Below are positions 15,522-24,427 of a stretch of DNA of 64,000 nt, piece by piece. The position numbers and the translations under genes are program-made. Position 1 is the stretch's first letter, and the number at the start of each line of letters is the position of its first letter. The notes beneath the pieces were generated by a model. It saw only the letters and a list, made by a program, of their open reading frames with translations, had not been told where the DNA came from and did not search any database. The stretch lies in assembly GCA_934218695.1 (NCBI GenBank), contig CAKQDA010000011.1, positions 6,922-70,921 of the forward strand, read 5' to 3'. This DNA comes from an uncultured Succinivibrio sp. (lineage in GTDB: Bacteria; Pseudomonadota; Gammaproteobacteria; Enterobacterales; Succinivibrionaceae).

Positions 15522-17249
15522 ATGGCACTATTCAGTTCAGATAACAATGACAAGAAGTTATCTCAAGGTTCGTCAGTTAAGAGCAGTTCACTTTTATCAT
15601 CAAAAAATGCTGATGGTACTGCTTCAAATAGAGTTACATCAACTGTAAAAACTTTAAATCCAAGGAGTTCCTCTCCTTTTGCATCAGGTACAGCATCTGC
15701 AAATAACTCCGGTACTGCAGGCAGTTTTACAGCATCAAGAAGTTCTGCTTTTAGTTCGACTTTATCAAGACCTGGAACCACAGCTTCATCCGTAACTTCA
15801 GGAGGTTTAGGCACTTCTGCTTCCGCATTAGGTTCTTCAGCTCACAGTTCAGCTGCTCCTAGATTTCAGTCAGGTTCTGCTTTAAACAGAACTGCATCAG
15901 GTTCTGGAGTATTCCGCTCCACGCTTTCTCAACCGGGAAGTTCTGCTACCTCCTCTTTGAACTCTACAGCGCGAGCAGGTGTCTTTTCTGCAAACAGACC
16001 TGCTGTTTCAGCAAACACAACAGGTTCGACTCTGACTGCGCCAAGACCTTCAGCTGCTTTGTCTTCCCTAAAGACTGCTTCTGGTACTGCAAGGCCATCT
16101 GTCTTCTCAGGAAATGGCAGCACACAGCCAGGCTCAGGTTTCACTCAGAGAACTTCAGCCCTGTCATCAGGTGCAACAGGTACTGTTTCCTCAGCATTGA
16201 GAACTGTACAATCAGGTTCATCTTTTGCCTCAAAGACCACACAGGGGGCACTGTCATCAGCAGGTCAGAGTTCACTCACATCAGGAAATTCTGACTTTAC
16301 ACGCAAGCTTGAACAGGCAAAAGCAGCCTTATCAACAGTGCCTAAGGTAAGACCTATCAGCATTAACCGTGACGGTAGAACTAGTCTTGTAACAGAAAAA
16401 CAGGAGGTAACTGATGTACAGTACCGCCGTTTTGCTGCTTTTATTGAGGAGAAGTGCGGAATTGTTTTAGGTGATGGAAAACAGTATCTTGTAAATTCAA
16501 GACTGTCTTCACTGCTTGGCAAGTTCAGAGTTCAGACTGTTGATGATCTTATCAACAAGGCCATGGAGGAAAGACCAAACAACAAGGTTCAGGAAGAGGT
16601 TATTGATGCCATGACCACAAATGAGACATTGTGGTTTAGAGATACCTATCCTTACAGGGCTTTAGAGACTATCATTCTGCCTGAGCTTGCAAAAAAAGCC
16701 AAATATCCTGTCAGGATCTGGTCAGCTGCATGTTCTTCAGGTCAGGAGCCATACTCAATCGGTATGATTATTCAGGAACAGATGTCCAAGATGCTGCATA
16801 TCGATCCTAAGCAGACTCAGATCATCGGAACTGATCTTTCTCCTGAAATGCTCTCTATCTGCCGCAGGGGCCAGTATGATGTGCATGCACTGTCACGTGG
16901 TCTGTCTCCTGAGAGGAAGGAAAAGTTCTTCAGACCTACACACAATCCCAACATGATGGCAATTGACTCAAGGGTTAAGTCAATGGTCGAATTCAGACCA
17001 ATGAACCTTCTGGGATCATATGCACTGATGGGCCGTTTTGATGTGATCTTCTGCCGCAATGTTCTGATTTACTTCTCTAATGATGTAAAGGCCGACATTT
17101 TAAGAAAGCTGACAATGTGTCTGAATCCAGGCGGATACTTAATTCTGGGATCAACTGAGACCCTGATAGGTGTTGCAGACAAATATGAAATGATGCGCTG
17201 CAACCCTGGTATCATTTATCACTTAAAGCCACAGAAATACGCTTTCTAG
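15522..17249 (+). CDS. cheR: Chemotaxis methyltransferase CheR with a long Ser/Ala/Thr-rich N-terminal extension
   Basis: The C-terminal half (about residues 295-575) is an ordinary CheR, an SAM-dependent glutamate methyltransferase acting on chemoreceptors. It has the all-alpha domain starting VTDVQYRRFAAFIEEKCGI, the NET motif at 367-369, the SAM site IWSAACSSGQEPYSIG, and RFDVIFCRNVLIYF. Usual CheR proteins are about 275-290 residues; this one is 575. Residues 1-290 are low complexity and rich in Ser, Ala, Thr and Gly, with near-repeats such as STLSRPG and STLSQPG. The frame is open throughout and the start ATG 15522 is the only good one, so the extension is probably translated. Its role is unknown. 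Confidence 0.93.
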   Translation: MALFSSDNNDKKLSQGSSVKSSSLLSSKNADGTASNRVTSTVKTLNPRSSSPFASGTASANNSGTAGSFTASRSSAFSSTLSRPGTTASSVTSGGLGTSASALGSSAHSSAAPRFQSGSALNRTASGSGVFRSTLSQPGSSATSSLNSTARAGVFSANRPAVSANTTGSTLTAPRPSAALSSLKTASGTARPSVFSGNGSTQPGSGFTQRTSALSSGATGTVSSALRTVQSGSSFASKTTQGALSSAGQSSLTSGNSDFTRKLEQAKAALSTVPKVRPISINRDGRTSLVTEKQEVTDVQYRRFAAFIEEKCGIVLGDGKQYLVNSRLSSLLGKFRVQTVDDLINKAMEERPNNKVQEEVIDAMTTNETLWFRDTYPYRALETIILPELAKKAKYPVRIWSAACSSGQEPYSIGMIIQEQMSKMLHIDPKQTQIIGTDLSPEMLSICRRGQYDVHALSRGLSPERKEKFFRPTHNPNMMAIDSRVKSMVEFRPMNLLGSYALMGRFDVIFCRNVLIYFSNDVKADILRKLTMCLNPGGYLILGSTETLIGVADKYEMMRCNPGIIYHLKPQKYAF

Positions 17250-17289
17250 CGTAAGTTCTTCAGTGAAATCAGATTTCTCTTCTCTAATT

Positions 17290-17326
17290 TAAAGCTGAAT
17301 GTTCCAAAAGACGTTCAGCTTTATGT
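17290..17326 (+). terminator. Probable terminator of cheR
   Basis: AAAGCTGAA and TTCAGCTTT arms (17291-17299, 17314-17322), extended by GT/AC, with a short T-rich tail. Confidence 0.55.
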
Positions 17327-17390
17327 CAAAAAAACATCACTAATTTAAAATAATACTGTAACTGCCTGTAAAATAACGAAAAATCTATAT

Positions 17391-17407
17391 TGGCACAGTA
17401 GTTGCTT
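17391..17407 (+). promoter_or_regulatory. Sigma-54 promoter of flgB-flgC
   Basis: TGGCAC-N5-TTGCTT with GG at 17392-17393 and GC at 17404-17405, exactly 10 bases apart and 52 bases before flgB. It is a consensus FlrC-type middle promoter. Confidence 0.88.
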
Positions 17408-17458
17408 ATAACTCCTGTATAAAGAAAACATTTGTTTGTCGTGATTTAGGAGCTGAAG

Positions 17459-17875
17459 ATGTCATTAGGTTTTGATAAGGTTTTTGGTGTTCATCAGTAC
17501 ACCATGGGAATTCGAAACCAGAGAGCTGAAGTTTTGGCAGGCAATCTTGCAAATGCTGATACTCCGGGTTTTAAAGCTCGTGATCTGGATTTTGACATTG
17601 CTTTTAAGCAGGCAGCTCATGTACAGATGCAACAACCTTCAGAAATGATAAAGACAAACGATAAGCATATGGATGAATCATCAATTTCAGATGAACCTGA
17701 ACTGACTTTAAAATACCGTCTTCCATATCAGGCCGATACCGGTAACGGAAATACAGTTGAGGTAAGCTCTGAACGTATGAAATACATGAACAATACCATG
17801 GAATACCAGGCTACACTTACCTTTTTAAACGGACGAATTGCCAAGCTTAAAAACGCTTTGCGCACTGGTAACTAG
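17459..17875 (+). CDS. flgB: Flagellar proximal rod protein FlgB
   Basis: Rod subunit exported by the flagellar type III system. The 138-residue protein carries the rod-protein motif ILAxNLANxDTPGFKARDLDF in the form LAGNLANADTPGFKARDLDF near residues 28-47, and the C-terminal region MKYMNNTMEYQATLTFLNG. It is expressed from a consensus sigma-54 promoter and followed after 14 bases by flgC. The rest of the usual flgBCDEFGHIJ operon is absent here. Confidence 0.96.
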   Translation: MSLGFDKVFGVHQYTMGIRNQRAEVLAGNLANADTPGFKARDLDFDIAFKQAAHVQMQQPSEMIKTNDKHMDESSISDEPELTLKYRLPYQADTGNGNTVEVSSERMKYMNNTMEYQATLTFLNGRIAKLKNALRTGN

Positions 17876-17889
17876 CAGGAGAATAAAAA

Positions 17890-18357
17890 ATGGGTCTATT
17901 CAGAATATTAGATATTGCAGGTACTGCAATGAATGCTCAGTCAGTTCGTTTAAATGCTACTGCATCAAACCTTGCCAATGCCGAATCAGTAAGTTCATCA
18001 GTTGAAACCACCTATAAGGCAAGAAGACCTTTATTCTCAGCAGCAATGGATGAAGCTTACATGGCCGAGAACACACAGGGTGGTGTAACCGATCCTGTAA
18101 CTGGAGAACCATATGGTGTCGGTGTTTCCTTAAAAGGTGTGGTCGAGTCTGATGCGCCAACCATAAAAGAATACAACCCCAATCATCCTTTAGCAGACGA
18201 GAATGGCTACATTTACAGACCAAATGTAAATCCTGTAGAAGAAATGGCTGATATGATCAGTGCAAACCGTTCTTACCAAACTGCAGTACAGGTAGCTGCA
18301 AATGCTAAAAAAATGATGACTGCAACCTTACAGTTAGGTTCAAATTCTAATCTGTAG
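17890..18357 (+). CDS. flgC: Flagellar proximal rod protein FlgC
   Basis: Rod subunit of 155 residues with the rod N-terminal motif (NATASNLANAESVSSS, about residues 22-37) and the C-terminal rod/hook motif EEMADMISANRSYQTAVQV near 118-136. An internal GVSLKGVVESDAP block is typical of FlgC. A Shine-Dalgarno (AGGAGAA) precedes the ATG. A strong terminator after flgC ends the transcript, so flgD and later rod/hook genes must lie elsewhere. Confidence 0.96.
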   Translation: MGLFRILDIAGTAMNAQSVRLNATASNLANAESVSSSVETTYKARRPLFSAAMDEAYMAENTQGGVTDPVTGEPYGVGVSLKGVVESDAPTIKEYNPNHPLADENGYIYRPNVNPVEEMADMISANRSYQTAVQVAANAKKMMTATLQLGSNSNL

Positions 18358-18387
18358 TCATTTTCTGTTTTACTGAAATTCCAGCAG

Positions 18388-18424
18388 GGCTCAGGATATA
18401 ATCATCCTTGAGCCTTATTTTTTG
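18388..18424 (+). terminator. Terminator of flgB-flgC
   Basis: GGCTCA..GGAT / ATCC..TGAGCC stem with a loop of about 6 bases, followed by TTATTTTTTG. Confidence 0.85.
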
Positions 18425-18490
18425 CATTAAAATATCTTGGATATACAACTTAGAAAAAAGGTTCAGTCCTAAAAACTGTGGGATCTTTGT

Positions 18491-18645
18491 TCAGTCATCT
18501 TTAAAAGAGCTCCACCTTTGTCTTGAGTCATCAAACAGTTTAAGAAAGAAATACTCATCAGAAGGAAGACCATAACTCTTCATTCTGATGGTCTTTAGCT
18601 TCTGGTTTGACACCTTCAACCTTTCAGTTAGATTACGGATTTTTT
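18491..18645 (-). pseudogene. Possible transposase C-terminal remnant
   Basis: On the minus strand one frame, bounded upstream by a TAG, reads KKIRNLTERLKVSNQKLKTI and then RMKSYGLPSDEYFFLKLFDD up to a TGA at 18493-18491. It has coding-like composition but no start codon or ribosome binding site, and resembles the tail of a transposase-type protein. The family cannot be named. The rest of the 578-base gap between flgC and the MCP gene shows nothing else apart from the two terminators. Confidence 0.35.
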
Positions 18646-18884
18646 TCTAATCCCACACTTTTCTGTATTGACCCAGAAAAAATTCAGCACAGCTCAACGG
18701 CAGGATTGCCATGAATAGTTCCATAAATTTCACAGAGAAATAACAGAATTCATTTCTTCTGTTAGCTGATAACAGCTTTTATGAGTAAAACTCATTCTGT
18801 CTTATGAGAAGAGAGCAAAGAAAAGTGGACCCTACAGCGTGATGTTTACATTGCAGTTTTAATCTGCTGTCTGAAAATAAAAAA

Positions 18885-18918
18885 GCCTCCAGATGTAAAT
18901 CTGGAGGCATTGACAAAA
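18885..18918 (-). terminator. Terminator of the MCP gene
   Basis: GCCTCCAGAT / ATCTGGAGGC, a perfect 10-bp stem with a GTAA loop. On the minus strand it is followed by a T run. Confidence 0.9.
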
Positions 18919-18935
18919 TATAGTCGGATCCTTAC

Positions 18936-20588
18936 TTAAATTCCTTCAAGTTTGAATACAGCCAACTTTTCTAACAGATCCTTTGCAGCAGCTCTTAGCT
19001 GTTCGATCTCATCGTTAGAATCCTGAGAGCTGTTGGCACTCTGTCGGGTTAATGTGCTTACACCCTGCATATTGTTTGAAATCTCAGAGGTTGCAGTTGT
19101 CTGCTGCTGAGCTGCTGTTGCAATCTGACCTATCTGGCTGTTTACATTGTCAACACGGCTGTTAATGTCATTGAGGATGTCTGTAACACCGGATGCACGC
19201 TCTGCAAGGTCCTTCATTTCACCTAAGGTGCCGGTCATAGATTCATTGGCGCTGTTTGCGTCAGACTGGATCTGAGATACCATCTTGGTGATTTCCTGTG
19301 TGGATGATGAAGAGCGTGATGCAAGAGCACGAACCTCATCTGCAACAACCGCGAATCCCTTTCCGGCTTCACCTGCACGGGCAGCCTCAATTGCAGCGTT
19401 TAATGCCAGCAGGTTGGTCTGTGAAGCAATATCCTCAATAGTCTGAACGATAGTTCCAATCTTGTTGGTCTGATCAACCAAAGTTGAGATTAACTGGGCA
19501 TCCTTCTTGGTCTTTTCTGCCTGATTTCTGATAGCATCAATAACACCTTCAACTTCAGTTACACCATGCTCGGTGATGTTCTGGGTGTCATTTGCGTTGG
19601 CAGCGGCATTCTCACAGTTCTTGGCAATATCAGAGGTGGTTGATACCATCTCGTCAGATGCTGCTGATACTGTTACAGAACGGCTTTCAGCATCTGCAAT
19701 AGCTTCTGCCACAGATGAAATCTTTGAATGAATGCCTGAAAGTCTTTCATCAAAAGCGCGGTATGACTTTACAACACCTGCAAGAGATTCTCCTAACTTC
19801 TGTCTCATCTGACAGGCTGAATTAAAGACCTTACCGAATTCATCCTCAAGGTTATTGTCAATTCTGAAGTTGAAATCGCCTTTTTCCATGCGGCCGATGT
19901 AGTTGACAAGCAGGGTGAAGTTTCTGTGGATATATCCTGAAATTCCCCTGGAAATTAAAAAGGCAATGATAACAGAAATGACTGCCAGAATAATTGATGT
20001 GTACATAGGACCCTTTGAGGTGTTGGCTCTTGTAAGTTCGGTTGAAAGAGTTACCTGTTCATCAATTAACTTCTGATATAACTCAAGGCAGTTGTTTGTG
20101 ATTGGAAGTACCTCGTAAATATACACATCCAGAGCCTCTGTGAGTTTGTTTGCAGCCACCAGGGGAATAACTTTCTGCTTGTAGTCTGCTACAAGTACAC
20201 TTGCCTGTTTTTTAACAGTCAGGATATTGTTCTTATATGCTTCTGATGAAGGAAGATCACCGATGATGTTCTCATTCATTACTGAAGAGACCTTGGCAAT
20301 TTCCTCAATCTTGCCGACAGAATCAGCAATAAAAGCTTCATTGTGATCGTGAGTGGCTTTTCCGTTCAGGTAACTTACGATGACATCGTTTGCCTTGTCC
20401 AGAGCTCTCTGTGTATTCATTACGCGGGTGTAGGATTTCCCCAGAATTCTCTCAACGTTGTAGGAGGCATCAATATTTTTAGAGGTATTTATTACAGCAA
20501 ATCCTGAAGTTACGATGATCAGGATATTTAAAAAACCAAAACCCAGCATCAGCTTCATTCTGAGGCTTAAATTTCTAAGCAAGTCCAT
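18936..20588 (-). CDS. Methyl-accepting chemotaxis protein
   Basis: An inner-membrane chemoreceptor. A membrane helix (about residues 10-32) and a second one (about 190-212) bracket a four-helix-bundle periplasmic ligand domain (4HB_MCP type). A HAMP region (about 213-265) precedes the signalling domain, whose tip reads [20 protein letters not shown] followed by [18 protein letters not shown]. The ligand is not predictable and there is no CheR/CheB-tethering pentapeptide at the C terminus. Of two nearby ATGs, 20588 is preferred because GGGGAA lies just before it; the other (20600) has no Shine-Dalgarno. It probably belongs to the flagellar regulon. Confidence 0.93.
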   Translation of the reverse strand: MDLLRNLSLRMKLMLGFGFLNILIIVTSGFAVINTSKNIDASYNVERILGKSYTRVMNTQRALDKANDVIVSYLNGKATHDHNEAFIADSVGKIEEIAKVSSVMNENIIGDLPSSEAYKNNILTVKKQASVLVADYKQKVIPLVAANKLTEALDVYIYEVLPITNNCLELYQKLIDEQVTLSTELTRANTSKGPMYTSIILAVISVIIAFLISRGISGYIHRNFTLLVNYIGRMEKGDFNFRIDNNLEDEFGKVFNSACQMRQKLGESLAGVVKSYRAFDERLSGIHSKISSVAEAIADAESRSVTVSAASDEMVSTTSDIAKNCENAAANANDTQNITEHGVTEVEGVIDAIRNQAEKTKKDAQLISTLVDQTNKIGTIVQTIEDIASQTNLLALNAAIEAARAGEAGKGFAVVADEVRALASRSSSSTQEITKMVSQIQSDANSANESMTGTLGEMKDLAERASGVTDILNDINSRVDNVNSQIGQIATAAQQQTTATSEISNNMQGVSTLTRQSANSSQDSNDEIEQLRAAAKDLLEKLAVFKLEGI

Positions 20589-20600
20589 ACTATTCCCCAT

Positions 20601-21225
20601 TTATCATTTTTAAATTAAAACAGTCTGAGCGGAAAACTCAATGTGTTGTTCATGGTTCAAGTAAACTAAGTTTATCTCTGTCGTTTACGTATACTGATAA
20701 TATTTTATACGGCATTATGAGAGATATCTTTAAATAGATTTTTTTTTGCGAAGATACTCACAGCAAAAAAGAAAAAATTTTTTATTATAAAGACAGTTAT
20801 CACAGTTTTTATAAAGTGTAAAAGTCTCTGTTTTTTCAAGAACTTTTAACTGGTTATGTGGATTTTTTTATACAGTTCAAACAGCTTTATACAAAATTAA
20901 AAAACTGAATATTATCAAGACAGATAAAAAAATTTGCAGAAAAAAGTAAAATGAGATTTATATGCCTATTTGTGCAACGAGTTATATCGCGCAGGATAAT
21001 TTTGTTCCTGTACTGAAGAGTCTTTACTGCGACAGGTGGCCATTACTGTATTGGCGTTCTAAAAGCACAAATCTTTTATAAAAAATAATATGTTGCCATT
21101 GTAAACTGTTAAGTTAGGCCACATATAAAATATAGGAAATGAAATTTTAAAATAAAGTCCGGCTGTTCATAATAGCTTACCTGTTTTGAAGATTTTTTGA
21201 ATTGGCTGTAAAAAAGTAGGTTTGT
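20601..21225. other. AT-rich intergenic region between MCP gene and fxsA
   Basis: About 600 bases with long A and T runs. It must hold the MCP and fxsA promoters but none is clearly consensus. A 38-codon frame at 20962 has no ribosome binding site. No other structure is seen. Confidence 0.4.
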
Positions 21226-21669
21226 ATGCAGAAGATCTTGCTGTCTCTTGTTGTTTTTTTTGTTCTGGAACTTGTTGTTATTATTGAAGTTGGATCCTCT
21301 ATAGGCGCATTAAACACCATCCTTGTAATGTTTTTAATGATGGTTCTGGGCGTGTTCCTGATTAAGTTGCGCTTCCGTCAGGCTATGGATGGACTTAGAA
21401 ACGGTACTGTGGATACGAGTGTGTTTTTCCTGCCACTTGCAGGTTTCCTGTTTCTTTTTCCAGGCTTTATCTCAGATCTCTTAGGACTTTTGCTACTTAT
21501 TCCTCGAATTCAGACAGGATGCGTAAGGTACTATAATAAAAACCGCGATGACAGTGAGTTTTTTACTTTTGCAAGAAAAGAGTCTGATTCGTTTTTTCAT
21601 AAGGGCAGTACCATCGACGGCACTGCAGAGCATGTAGACAGCTCTGATGAGAACAGGAGCATAAAATAA
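21226..21669 (+). CDS. fxsA: FxsA-family inner-membrane protein
   Basis: A 147-residue cytoplasmic-membrane protein of the FxsA family; E. coli FxsA is known for reducing exclusion of phage T7 by F plasmid PifA, but its native function is unclear. Membrane segments lie at about residues 3-22, 26-47 and 70-95, with the family block FFLPLAGFLFLFPGFISDLLG. The hydrophilic tail after residue 105 is poorly conserved. In E. coli fxsA lies just upstream of groES-groEL; here about 7 kb of other genes separate them. Confidence 0.9.
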   Translation: MQKILLSLVVFFVLELVVIIEVGSSIGALNTILVMFLMMVLGVFLIKLRFRQAMDGLRNGTVDTSVFFLPLAGFLFLFPGFISDLLGLLLLIPRIQTGCVRYYNKNRDDSEFFTFARKESDSFFHKGSTIDGTAEHVDSSDENRSIK

Positions 21670-21681
21670 CTTAAGAACTGA

Positions 21682-21708
21682 AAAAAGGAAGGCTCTGCCT
21701 TCCTTTTT
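21682..21708. terminator. Bidirectional terminator between fxsA and the CARF regulator
   Basis: AAAAAGGAAGGC (21682-21693), loop TCT, then GCCTTCCTTTTT (21697-21708): a perfect 12-bp stem between convergent genes. Confidence 0.9.
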
Positions 21709-21709
21709 A

Positions 21710-23305
21710 TCAGTTTCCTGAAGTCTTATAGAAGTACTGAACCTTCTGGTAACTCATACCGGACCTTTTGGCAATTTCTGAAATATTGCCGTGACACTCT
21801 TCGTAAAGTCTTTTCATGAAATAGTTCTTGCGCTCATTGAGCCAGTTTTCAATATTTGAAGGAATTTCCCTGTTTCCCACTTTCTCCTCAAATACCTGAG
21901 GCACTCCGGCATCTGAAAGCTGAGCTGTCAGATCATCTGCTGTAATGACATTTCTCTTTTCAAAGTTCGCATTGAGAGCACTTAGCATCAGCACATGGTG
22001 CAGCTGTCGCACATTGCCGGGCCACTCATAGTTTTTTATAAACCGTAAAGCATCCCCGTCAAGACAGAGATCATTTAACTGACTGTCTCCCTTCTGTTTT
22101 ATCTTTACAAGAATATTTCCCAGGATATCTTTAAATCTGTCAGGTTCTTTCTCAATGATTTCTGATAACTGCGGTAATCTTAACTGACACATGGAAAGTC
22201 TGTAAAAAAGATCTTCACGAAAGCGGCCTTCCTCAACTTCTTTTACAAGATCCTTATTGGTAGCTGCAATAATTCTGACACTTTTAATGTCTACAGGCGT
22301 ACTGCTTCCTAATTTTGTAACCGATCTTTCCTGCAGTGCCCTGAGCAGTACTCCCTGGTATGAAAGGGGAATGTCTCCTATCTCATCTAAAAACAGGGTA
22401 CCGTTCAGTGCCTTTTCAAAACACCCCTGTTCGCTGTAGGGAATGCCTGGCATAAATTCTCTGTAGAAATCATTATCCGTTCTTTGTTTTACTCCGAACA
22501 GCTCTGCTCTTAAGGTGGTAAGATCACCACTTGATATTTCAGCACAGTTTACCGTTACAAAGTTGTCGTCACTTCCACCGCATTCGTAGTGAAGCTGTTT
22601 TGCAAGTTCCGATTTGCCCACTCCGGTTCTGCCTGAAATCAGGATGTTGATTCCGCTGAATCTTGCATAATAACGGGCTTTTTCAAGAACTCTGCTGTCT
22701 GCTGTACTGGATGTGCCGTCAACTTTCTTCTGATAAAAGAACACGGATGGCAAACGGAAGGGGAGGTTTACCTCACGGTACGGATGTTCATTTTTTCTGA
22801 CATGATCAGGACCTATAGTCTGGAAAGTTTTTGAACCTATAAAATAGGTATGTGCCAGATATAAAGTTACAGCCTCCATGGCAGGAGTGCCGGGAGTGAT
22901 GTTAAAAATATAACGTTCGGCATCATTTTCATTCCAGTATCTGTCATGAAACTCAAACAGAGCCTCCTTTACCTCATCATAGGAGGTGGGATCCCTGACA
23001 TTTGTGGGTACCGTGATCACACTGGCACTGCTGCCCTTTTCCACCCATTTTTTTATATGGGGAAGCTCATCCTTATAGTCATAGCTTGCAAGAATATAGA
23101 TGACTGATGCCCTGAGTTCATCTGTAAGAGTCCTTACAGCTCCGTTGTGTCCGTGCTTTTCATCACAGGCATTGATAGGTCTTTTTCTGTTAAGAAGACT
23201 GCCGGTTCTGGTCAGAGGAAGTTCTTTAAACAGACGGTATCTGTTTAAAGCAATGATGTCGCTGTCGCCAAACCAGGAAACCACTATTGGTAGATCTGTC
23301 TGCAT
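21710..23305 (-). CDS. RtcR-like CARF-AAA+-HTH transcriptional regulator lacking GAFTGA
   Basis: A 531-residue regulator. The N-terminal 190 residues look like a CARF-type nucleotide-sensing Rossmann domain, with VIYILASYDY near 69 and the signature NITPGT at 135-140 in the form IFNITPGTPAMEAVTLYL. The AAA+ domain follows, with Walker A GRTGVGKS (225-232), Walker B GTLFLDEIGD, and FREDLFYRLS. A Fis-type HTH ends the protein (NISEIAKRSGMSYQKVQYF). The layout matches RtcR, the sigma-54 activator of RNA-repair genes, but where GAFTGA should lie after LFG the sequence reads VKQRTDNDFYREFMPG, so contact with sigma-54 is doubtful. No rtcA or rtcB is present in the window. Confidence 0.82.
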   Translation of the reverse strand: MQTDLPIVVSWFGDSDIIALNRYRLFKELPLTRTGSLLNRKRPINACDEKHGHNGAVRTLTDELRASVIYILASYDYKDELPHIKKWVEKGSSASVITVPTNVRDPTSYDEVKEALFEFHDRYWNENDAERYIFNITPGTPAMEAVTLYLAHTYFIGSKTFQTIGPDHVRKNEHPYREVNLPFRLPSVFFYQKKVDGTSSTADSRVLEKARYYARFSGINILISGRTGVGKSELAKQLHYECGGSDDNFVTVNCAEISSGDLTTLRAELFGVKQRTDNDFYREFMPGIPYSEQGCFEKALNGTLFLDEIGDIPLSYQGVLLRALQERSVTKLGSSTPVDIKSVRIIAATNKDLVKEVEEGRFREDLFYRLSMCQLRLPQLSEIIEKEPDRFKDILGNILVKIKQKGDSQLNDLCLDGDALRFIKNYEWPGNVRQLHHVLMLSALNANFEKRNVITADDLTAQLSDAGVPQVFEEKVGNREIPSNIENWLNERKNYFMKRLYEECHGNISEIAKRSGMSYQKVQYFYKTSGN

Positions 23306-23858
23306 GTTCCCTTCCTGAAATCTTCAATTTTTACATCTGTTAGGTACAGATATTATGAGCTGATGTTATGTATCTATCATAAAACCTAAAAATCAGGAGT
23401 GGTAAATTTTTTGAATTTATTACCTTACAGAAATCCTCATTTTCAGATAGAGCAGAATAATTTATAATTTTAATTATATATTAGAAATTTATAAAAGTAA
23501 AAATATATAAATAACAAACAGATAATAAAATTTTTATAATTTAATAAAAATAATGCTTGAAATTTAAATCATCAGGAGCGATAATACATCCTGTGTTCGG
23601 GAACAGAGATTCAGATTTTTGGTTCTGACACTTTTTGACAGATTTTGACCTGTCATATTTTTACTTTCTGTTTTCAGTTTTTTATCTGAAAACATCTGCA
23701 CAAACGGAAGAATTGAGTTCCTCTGTTTTTTTAAACTCTTATCAGGATTTTTTCTGCAGGAGTTTTGGATTTTTAAATTCCGGTAGCCTGAGGCTGCCAG
23801 TAAAGGTTGTGATCTATTCAGATCCGGCAGTAGCAGATTTGTATCAAGAGGTAAAAGT
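23306..23858. other. Very AT-rich spacer upstream of the CARF regulator
   Basis: Bases 23400-23560 are almost pure A/T. An inverted repeat TGACAG..CTGTCA lies near 23636-23655, next to a TTGACA. I see no credible gene: the frames here are low-complexity. It probably contains the divergent promoters of the regulator and the downstream membrane-protein genes. Confidence 0.4.
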
Positions 23859-24380
23859 ATGAAGTCAAATTTCGTTTCAAAAACCATGTTTTCTCTTTCT
23901 GCATTTACAGTATTCAGCTATCTATTTCAGCTTGTAAAAGCATTGGCAGCATTGTTTTCTGAAGAAATTGAGTTTGCTTCACTTGACGCTGTCACTAAAG
24001 GCATACCTCTTGTTAATGGAGCTGCCACCACATCATGTTCTTTGGCTGCAAATTTAAAAAATCATGATTTTTTGCGCACATCTGCAAACAGGATCAGGTT
24101 CTTTTTTCTCAAAGCAGTATGCAAACCATGGTCATTTTTTAATGCATGCAGAAAAGATCTTTTCCCATGTGCACTTATGCTCTCATTTCTTGTTCTGGAC
24201 TTCTGTTTTGTACTCTTCTGCCTTTATGCGACAGTGCGTGTTCTGTGTCCTGAAATAGCTGATGCTGTGGGAATTACCGAGCTTACAGGTGTATCAAATA
24301 TTAAAGATGTAAAAGGTATCAGACAGTGCTATCTGTACCTCAAGCAGAATCTTATCTTCTGGAAAGGTGCTGGCTTGTAA
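23859..24380 (+). CDS. Hypothetical membrane protein
   Basis: A 173-residue open frame that I do not recognise. A Shine-Dalgarno AGAGGT precedes the ATG by about 7 bases. There is a weak N-terminal hydrophobic stretch (about residues 10-33) and a strong one near residues 100-128 (CALMLSFLVLDFCFVLFCLY). It is Cys- and Phe-rich. The region 24316-24497 is also open in another frame with coding-like composition, so a frameshift near the 3' end is possible. It lies downstream of the divergent CARF regulator and may be its target. Confidence 0.5.
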   Translation: MKSNFVSKTMFSLSAFTVFSYLFQLVKALAALFSEEIEFASLDAVTKGIPLVNGAATTSCSLAANLKNHDFLRTSANRIRFFFLKAVCKPWSFFNACRKDLFPCALMLSFLVLDFCFVLFCLYATVRVLCPEIADAVGITELTGVSNIKDVKGIRQCYLYLKQNLIFWKGAGL

Positions 24381-24427
24381 AAGTGAAAAGCCAGAGAAAG
24401 TTGGTGTGACAGTAACAGGAGCTGTCT

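Noticed and set aside
15563..16522. Minus-strand frames opposite the cheR extension
   Set aside because: They are antisense shadows of the Ser/Ala/Thr-rich repeats, with no start signals.
20962..21081. A frame starting MPICATSYIAQDN upstream of fxsA
   Set aside because: There is no ribosome binding site and it is short; overlapping frames are also open.
23564..23887. A 107-residue minus-strand frame in the AT-rich spacer
   Set aside because: It has low-complexity Lys/Asn/Leu composition, no family, and overlaps the likely promoter region of the membrane-protein genes.
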